From: JARROD01 sp037384225
Lineage (GTDB): Bacteria > Pseudomonadota > Gammaproteobacteria > Pseudomonadales > Cellvibrionaceae
Length of the DNA: 39,761 nt
NCBI GenBank assembly: GCA_037384225.1
Contig: JARROD010000020.1
Location: 1 to 39,761, forward strand
Direction: 5' to 3'
Positions 35,344-39,761 of this stretch are shown in pieces (position 1 is the first letter of the stretch; each line of letters starts with the position of its first letter). The position numbers and the translations under genes are program-made. The notes beneath the pieces are model-generated. The model had not been told where the DNA came from, ran no database searches, and was given only the letters and a program-made list of their open reading frames with translations.

Positions 35344-35513
35344 ATTTTTAATGGAGTACATTGTTGCGATGGGTTGATAACTCAACGCTAAAACAAGTAA
35401 AGATTATCCAGAGTGGGCCTAAAATTTCTTCCAGATTATTGTGATAAATTTTAATCATCTTGCTTTGCTGAATATTAATTTATTTTGTTTTCAGTAAGTT
35501 GTATCCCATCTCT

Positions 35514-35783
35514 GTAACTTCTCAATAACCCGGGGCAGGCACAGTGTCAGGCGGACGTTCGGAGGTAGTTGGCCCAGACTGTCGGAGGCATGGATGCCGA
35601 CGCCAAGCCTACATGGGAGAGGCAAGCCGTTTGCAAAGCACTGCTTTGCGGCGCCGCCGAACGCCCGCCATCTGTGATGGCGGGCCGGGCCCCGGAGGGG
35701 GACTTGCCGGCGTGTCTGGGCCAACTACCTCTGGATGGCCGCCGGATCGAAGGCATAAATACCCCGGGTAATTGAGAAGTTAC
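35514..35783. mobile_element. R1 element, complete copy with target-site duplication
   Basis: A 270-bp non-coding element bounded by GTAACTTCTCAATAACCCGG (35514) and its inverse ending GAGAAGTTAC (35783). The 8-bp sequence CCATCTCT occurs immediately on both sides (35506-35513 and 35784-35791), as expected for a target duplication. The interior is GC-rich and self-complementary (for example GCAAAGCACTGCTTTGC). There is no transposase, so it is a MITE-like non-autonomous element. It has inserted at the edge of an R2-like sequence and is inverted relative to the 31420-31710 copy. Confidence 0.8.
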
Positions 35784-35833
35784 CCATCTCTGCATAAATT
35801 TTCGACGCAGAACCGCGTCGCTCCTCCTTACGT
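35784..35833 (+). repeat. R2-like repeat end adjoining R1
   Basis: CCATCTCTGCATAAATTTTCGACGC resembles the ends of the R2 elements (GTTGCATAAATTTTTGAG). It continues into the hairpin CGACGC/GCGTCG (35802-35819). The second R2 end is not recognisable. Confidence 0.4.
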
Positions 35834-35967
35834 GGGGCCCGCCACGCGGCGTGGTCGCTCCTTCCCTGTTGTGAAAAGGGGGAACAAAAATTGACCCACT
35901 CTAGGGGACTAAATCTCAAATGCTTTGGGTATACAAAATTGTGTGGGGAACTCAAAAATGAGACGTA
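35834..35967. other. Short non-coding gap downstream of the AraC gene
   Basis: It contains the GC-rich palindromic patch CCACGCGGCGTGG and an R3 unit at 35908-35933. No gene was recognised. Confidence 0.4.
35908..35933 (-). repeat. R3 repeat
   Basis: ACTAAATCTCAAATGCTTTG followed by GGTATA; the left TATAC end is degenerate. Same orientation as the copies at 25900 and 37618. Confidence 0.65.
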
Positions 35968-36867
35968 TTAGCGCGCTTCCATTCGATATCGCGACGGAGC
36001 GATTCCAGTGGTTTTCTTAAATAGTGTCGATAGATGACTTTGAGAAGAGAAACCGCAGGAGAGGGCGATATCACTAAGCTGTCTATTGGTGTATATGAGT
36101 AGATTTTTTGCACGTTCTATGCGTCTTTCAATAAGATAGGAATAGGGGGTTTTTCCCACAGCATTTTTAAAGCAACGCGAAAAATGGAAAATACTTATGG
36201 CAGCTGCGCCAGCGATATCCTCCAGACCTATATTCCTGTCAAGGTTGGACTCAATAAAATCCAGCGTATCGCTGAGGGTGCGTTTGTTCAGGCTGGGAAG
36301 AGTTTGACTTTTTTTCGCCAGATTCTTATCCAGCGCCCTAAGAGCCTGTACGATAGCCAGGGTTACCAATGATTCTGCTACCAGCTTTCCGCCTTGAAAT
36401 CCATTGGTCATAAAGCGTTGAATCGATTGAGAAAGTACGTTGATTGAAGGGGGAACTGTTAGGTTGCACGCGGTTCGGAGTGATTCTTTTTTTGCCGGCA
36501 TCTCCTCTTCGATCATGTGGCGAAGAGATGGTTCAAAATTAAGCGCTAGTAGTCGACCATAATGCTTTTTTTGTTCGTCGTTTATACGCGAGTATATTTG
36601 AGATCCCCTCTGAATAAACCCTATGGTTGAAAGTAGTGATGTTTCTGACTTTACCACATCGGAATCAATCGCCCGCCTGACGTAATTGGGGAAACCAATT
36701 GGGAAGGTGACGATATCGGTCGGTGAAGTGAAATACACTTCAGCATTTAAGGGTGGTTCAAAAGGAGGGTGGAAATCCATCTGGATTGTTCCGGACTTGT
36801 AACACTCACCGCCCAGGCAGGGGAGATAAGGGGAAGGAGCATGATTAGAGATTATATTTGTGTTCAA
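35968..36867 (-). CDS. AraC-family transcriptional regulator
   Basis: A 299-residue product. The C-terminal about 100 residues hold the two AraC helix-turn-helix motifs: DIAGAAAISIFHFSRCFKNAVGKTP and SDIALSCGFSSQSHLSTLFKKTTGIAPSRYR. The N-terminal 190 residues show no recognised sensor domain. The TTG start at 36867 has GGAG 8 nt upstream; an alternative ATG is at 36783. It is transcribed away from the citrate-synthase-like/ACP cassette, with about 1.2 kb of non-coding DNA between. Tandem 21-bp repeats before that cassette have the spacing AraC proteins favour, so it may control the cassette (inference). Confidence 0.9.
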   Translation of the reverse strand: MNTNIISNHAPSPYLPCLGGECYKSGTIQMDFHPPFEPPLNAEVYFTSPTDIVTFPIGFPNYVRRAIDSDVVKSETSLLSTIGFIQRGSQIYSRINDEQKKHYGRLLALNFEPSLRHMIEEEMPAKKESLRTACNLTVPPSINVLSQSIQRFMTNGFQGGKLVAESLVTLAIVQALRALDKNLAKKSQTLPSLNKRTLSDTLDFIESNLDRNIGLEDIAGAAAISIFHFSRCFKNAVGKTPYSYLIERRIERAKNLLIYTNRQLSDIALSCGFSSQSHLSTLFKKTTGIAPSRYRMEAR

Positions 36868-37273
36868 AACCTATCTCCACTCTTATAGAAAGTTCAAGCA
36901 TCTCGAAAACAGTCATTCGAGGTTTAAAATGGGCATTGGATAATATGCAGGTACAATCAAACACAGCAATAATACAGGCAAGCACAGTAACAATATTACC
37001 ATGTCGTATGACTGTTTAGCCTTGGGGTTAATAGTTGAATAGAAACACTCAATATTCAATATATTGCTGTTAATTTAGGTGACAAAATAAACATCTATCA
37101 AATGAATTTCTATCAGTTGCCTTTATTGTTGTATAAACTAAATATATTTTAGTGGTTTTTTGCTACAATTTCATAATGTAAAGTGTAAATCCCTATATAG
37201 TTAAAATATTTGAGTGTTTCGCTATAATCAACTGTAGCCTTGCCTGATCTTGAATTCGGTGCTGGAAATATTA
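36868..37273. other. AT-rich intergenic region upstream of AraC gene
   Basis: About 400 bp, strongly AT-rich, with many short palindromes (for example CAATAT-TCAAT-ATATTG near 37051). No coding region was recognised. It presumably holds the AraC gene promoter. Confidence 0.45.
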
Positions 37274-37464
37274 AGGAACGGGCACGGAATAACTTCCCCT
37301 TTTTGTTTATAGAGAGTCGCTTCCGATGCATCCCGCCTGGCGTCGTTACAAAAACTCGACGTAGGCCCACTATGCCTAAAGTTTTTGCGCCTAGCCAAGC
37401 AGGCGCCTCAAAACCCCTTTTTAGTACTGATAAAGGGGCGGGAAGTTATTCCATGCCCGTTCCT
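37274..37464. mobile_element. R4 MITE-like element with 26-bp inverted ends
   Basis: A 191-bp non-coding element. AGGAACGGGCACGGAATAAC (37274) and its inverse at 37439-37464 match at 24 of 26 positions. No clear target duplication was seen. Its interior segment CGATGCATCCCGCCTGGCGT (37324) recurs in diverged form at 39011. The 79-codon frame inside it is not a gene. Confidence 0.7.
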
Positions 37465-38018
37465 AAGTATATAGGCTGAGTTCTCAATATAATAATCTTT
37501 ATATTTTCATATATACCAACTATACGGTATAGGCGAAATTAGGTAGGTTCGGATAACTTTCAGCCAGATTTCTCGCTTGCCCGGCGATTGAATATATTTT
37601 CCACCCTATCTCTGTGTTATACCTAAATCTCAAACGCTTTGTATATAAAAATGTAGCTAATAAAGTTAAATGGCGTCCAGTATGCTTGCGGCAATATCTC
37701 TCGATTGCTATTTGTTGCGGCAGTTTAAAGTGGCTTTTCTGGCATGTGTTCCCTGCTTAATATTTAAGTTTTAAATGATTTGCGTCACTAAACTTAATAT
37801 GCAAAGTTCTTTAAATGTATAAATTTATACCTTTGCAAAATCGATAGGGTTCATGTTTTTTGATGGATGCATTCTTCCAGGCGCCTTCTGGAAACGTGGT
37901 TATGCCGGATGCTGTTTTTCTGATTTTATACATTTGTCAGTTTTATGCCGTTGCGGGAAGGTGGGGATTTGTGGCAGCCTTATAAGCTTCGGACAAGCGC
38001 AAAAAAGAGTTTTCCTCG
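37465..38018. other. AT-rich leader region of the citrate-synthase-like/ACP cassette
   Basis: No gene was recognised; the small frame at 37853-38077 shows no protein-like features. It holds an R3 repeat (37618-37647). It also holds a symmetrical site at 37801-37836: outer arms GCAAAG/CTTTGC and the perfect inner palindrome GTATAAATTTATAC (37817-37830). The cassette promoter is probably here, but no firm -35/-10 can be given. Confidence 0.4.
37618..37647 (-). repeat. R3 30-bp repeat
   Basis: TATACCTAAATCTCAAACGC then TTTGTATATA. It is a 30-bp unit in the same orientation as those at 25900 and 35908. Confidence 0.7.
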
Positions 38019-38060
38019 CTCATGGACGGATAATTTCTACTCAGGGACGGATAAATTCTA
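38019..38060 (+). promoter_or_regulatory. Tandem 21-bp direct repeat upstream of the citrate-synthase-like gene
   Basis: Two adjacent 21-bp units (38019-38039 and 38040-38060) match at 19 of 21 positions; the core is GGACGGATAATTTCTA / GGACGGATAAATTCTA. The 21-bp period places both copies on the same DNA face, as in AraC-family operators. They end just before AAAGG, the ribosome-binding site for 38074, so they could repress transcription or act in the leader. Confidence 0.6.
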
Positions 38061-38073
38061 AAAGGTATCCGAT

Positions 38074-38958
38074 GTGACTAAAAATAAGAAAAACATCGAG
38101 TATATACATTCAAATTTCTGGGAAGAAATTCCAGAGAAAAATGACGCTTTTTCTGCAAGAATATTTCGCTGCGCCGGTTACGATGTTTACGGTGATTTAT
38201 TGGGAAAGGCCTCATGGATAGAATATCTGTACCTGCTATTTCACGGTGAACAGCCCAGTTTAGATCAAGCGCGACTTCTCAACGATCTTGCAGTGGCGCT
38301 TGCCAACCCCGGGCCAAAAGATTGCAGTGTGCAGGCGGCAATGAGCGCTGGTGCAGGAGGCTCGACGTTGGCTGCTGCTCTTATGGCTGCTCTTGCAGCC
38401 GGCGCCGGAGGATTTGGCGGTGCCAGAGAAGTATATGAGACCATTATTTTGTGGCAGCAGTGCCAGCACAAATTAGAAATGTGGCAGGAGCATTTAGGTC
38501 AGTGGCAAAATAACATTTGCAATGAGGAGCGAACAGAATATGCATTTGCGGCTGAAGCGGATATGGAAAGTGTTTGGCCACCCATGGATCACCCCCCGGG
38601 ATTTAACCCCTACGCATATAATTGTTCCACACCAGTGTTACGGCTTCTAGAGCATTTGTCCCAGATTCAGGAAAATAAAAACTTAAACTGGTTGAAAGAA
38701 CATCGTCTTCAGCTTGAGAGTATAGCCGGATGTCCTCTGGATGTCAGTGGAGTTGCCGGTGCAGCGTTAGCCGATCTCAGTTTTGATCCTCAGCAAGGGG
38801 AATTGCTTTACCTGTTATTGCGTTTACCTGGGGCGGCGGCTCATGCGTTGGAACAGCATTGGCTGGGGTGCAGCAGCTTTCCTTTTTACCGTCAGGGATT
38901 AAATATTACTAACGATCCTGGTCCGGTGGAGCCCAATGAAAAACTTCCCACGACATAG
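38074..38958 (+). CDS. Citrate-synthase-fold protein with degenerate active site
   Basis: A 294-residue product from a GTG start with AAAGG upstream. It aligns by eye with citrate synthase/citryl-CoA lyase proteins: DVYGDLLGKASWIEYLYLLFHGEQP (37-61), a Gly/Ala-rich helix pair ending GAGGFGGAREVYE (110-122), DHPPGFNPYAYN (172-183, the GHP-Y-like segment) and LPGAAAHALEQ (251-261). The catalytic His of the DHG motif is replaced (NPGP, 78-81), and the catalytic Asp of NVD appears as Ser (LDVSG, 222-226). Only His173 of the usual triad is evident. It is short compared with about 370-430 residues for true citrate synthases. It precedes an ACP gene and a KAS III gene, suggesting a role on acyl or acyl-ACP substrates. 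Confidence 0.7.
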   Translation: MTKNKKNIEYIHSNFWEEIPEKNDAFSARIFRCAGYDVYGDLLGKASWIEYLYLLFHGEQPSLDQARLLNDLAVALANPGPKDCSVQAAMSAGAGGSTLAAALMAALAAGAGGFGGAREVYETIILWQQCQHKLEMWQEHLGQWQNNICNEERTEYAFAAEADMESVWPPMDHPPGFNPYAYNCSTPVLRLLEHLSQIQENKNLNWLKEHRLQLESIAGCPLDVSGVAGAALADLSFDPQQGELLYLLLRLPGAAAHALEQHWLGCSSFPFYRQGLNITNDPGPVEPNEKLPTT

Positions 38959-38978
38959 GGTCGTGCACGAAATAGCTC

Positions 38979-39043
38979 TCGCCTGTATATTAGTGATGGC
39001 GAGGCACTCCCGATCCATCTCGCTTGGCGTCGTTGCGAAAATG
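38979..39043. repeat. Hairpin and R4-core fragment between the citrate-synthase-like and ACP genes
   Basis: CTCGCC/GGCGAG arms form a hairpin at about 38979-39004. CGATCCATCTCGCTTGGCGT (39011) and the following CGTTGCGAAAA match the R4 interior at 37324 with about 5 differences in 31 bp. It probably represents a decayed R4-related element. Confidence 0.5.
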
Positions 39044-39070
39044 AAGTTGATATAAAGTAGGAAATATTCC

Positions 39071-39322
39071 ATGAACGACAAAGGTATAATCGAGATCATT
39101 GAACGGGGGTTGAAGGTTAATAAGGGCTCTCTGACTGTAGAAAGTTCCAGGGAAAATGTGGGGGAGTGGGACTCTCTTGGACACCTTGGCATACTGATAG
39201 AATTGGATCAGTCCTTTTCCGGCAAGGTGGCGCCAATTGAAGAAATGGCAAATGCGAACTCTGTGGAGAAAATAATCCAGATATTAAGAGAACACTCACT
39301 TGTAAATGCCGAAATAGTCTAA
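39071..39322 (+). CDS. Acyl carrier protein
   Basis: A discrete 83-residue ACP. The phosphopantetheine attachment site is Ser35 in EWDSLGHL (32-39), with Asp before it, as in carrier proteins. It is acidic, four-helix sized, and starts at an ATG preceded by AGGA. It differs from the housekeeping AcpP signature (DSLDTVE), so it is a dedicated carrier. It sits between the citrate-synthase-like gene and a KAS III gene, implying a small acyl-ACP pathway such as modification of a sugar, peptide or lipid. Confidence 0.88.
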   Translation: MNDKGIIEIIERGLKVNKGSLTVESSRENVGEWDSLGHLGILIELDQSFSGKVAPIEEMANANSVEKIIQILREHSLVNAEIV

Positions 39323-39334
39323 GAGTGACTGTGC

Positions 39335-39761
39335 ATGAAAATGGCCATCAATGCTATCGAATATTTTCTCCCCGCTGACAGCGAAAACGGTCGTTCGTTG
39401 CAGATTGACAATCCCGAGTGGTGTATCGAGGACATTGAAGAAAAAACGGGTATCGTTACCAGATATATTTCAGCTCCGGGCCAAACCGCGACCGATATGG
39501 CAGAGCTTGCGGCGAAAAAGCTGCTTTGTACGATAGCCAATGCCGCTGATATCGATTTTCTGATTTTTGTAACCCAGTCACCCGATTATGCTCTGCCTAC
39601 TTCTGCGTGTATATTACAGGCTCGACTGTCTCTTAAGGCATCGTGCATGGCATTTGATGTAAACCTAGGTTGTTCAGGCTATGTCTATGGTCTTGCGATA
39701 GCCGGTGGTTTGATGGAGGCTGGAATTGCCAGGCAGGGAATATTGGTATGTAGTGATACCT
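39335..39761 (+). CDS. 3-oxoacyl-ACP synthase III-like (FabH family), 3'-partial
   Basis: The frame is open from ATG 39335 to the window edge (142 codons). It begins MKMAINAIEYFLP; the ATG at 39341 is an alternative start. Family features are the KAS III N-terminal segment IEDIEEKTGIVTRYI, the strand IDFLIFVTQSPDYALPTSACILQ and the active-site Cys in NLGCSGYVYGL, followed by a Gly-rich helix. The catalytic His and Asn lie beyond the window. It starts 12 bp after the ACP stop, so the two are surely co-transcribed. KAS III homologues of this type often load or extend short acyl chains on a dedicated ACP in polysaccharide or secondary-metabolite clusters. Confidence 0.88.
   Translation, partial: MKMAINAIEYFLPADSENGRSLQIDNPEWCIEDIEEKTGIVTRYISAPGQTATDMAELAAKKLLCTIANAADIDFLIFVTQSPDYALPTSACILQARLSLKASCMAFDVNLGCSGYVYGLAIAGGLMEAGIARQGILVCSDT

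Noticed and set aside
37240..37479. 79-codon frame
   Set aside because: It coincides with the R4 element and its inverted ends.
37853..38077. 74-codon frame before the citrate-synthase-like gene
   Set aside because: It runs through the 21-bp direct repeats and the ribosome-binding site, and has no protein-like pattern.
39351..39536. 61-codon frame near the right edge
   Set aside because: It is out of frame with the KAS III gene that starts at 39335 and contains the active-site Cys.

Overview
The window looks like a chromosomal contig from a gammaproteobacterium of the Cellvibrionales type (Teredinibacter/Saccharophagus-like). That placement is an inference from gene content: an AlgP-like Lys/Ala-rich protein, tsaB, uppP, an M18 aminopeptidase, trpS, ttcA, an NAD-dependent formate dehydrogenase and several c-di-GMP/cyclic-nucleotide signalling proteins. 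It is draft sequence: one gap of 18 N lies inside a GGDEF/EAL gene. No tRNA, rRNA or CRISPR array was seen.

Left two thirds (1-25,541) is mostly housekeeping. On the plus strand are the AlgP-like tail, tsaB, uppP, a 3-hydroxyisobutyrate-dehydrogenase-family gene, apeB, trpS and a STAS protein. On the minus strand are a PilZ protein and bioA. Plus-strand genes resume with a class III nucleotide cyclase that overlaps a lipoprotein gene by 4 bp, then ttcA, then a compact formate dehydrogenase operon (fdsG-fdsB-fdsA-fdhD). Last is a very large alpha-2-macroglobulin-like gene broken by a frameshift and, probably, a deletion.

The middle (25,542-31,330) holds an SLT-like hydrolase, a 3' remnant of putP ending a repeat copy, a macro-domain protein, a membrane PAS-GGDEF-EAL protein and rsmE.

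The right third (31,400-39,761) is AT-richer, gene-sparse and accessory in character. A pair of inverted copies of a mobile repeat (R1) brackets an abortive-infection-like gene, a glutamine-dependent asparagine-synthase-like gene and an XRE regulator. Beyond it are an AraC regulator and the start of a cassette encoding a citrate-synthase-fold protein lacking two of the usual catalytic residues, an acyl carrier protein and a ketoacyl-ACP synthase III that runs off the window. A near-perfect tandem 21-bp direct repeat precedes the cassette, and a related motif precedes the asparagine synthase. This is the best candidate for an undescribed pathway.

Four families of short non-coding repeats are scattered through the window. 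R1 has inverted ends containing TTCTCAATAACCCGGG, is 57-270 bp long, and one copy has an 8-bp target duplication. R2 is about 90-117 bp with ends like ACCCTATCGTTGCATA. R3 is about 30 bp, TATACC...GGTATA, with an AAATCTCAAACGCTTTG-like core. R4 is 191 bp with 26-bp inverted ends. No transposase is present, so all four appear non-autonomous.
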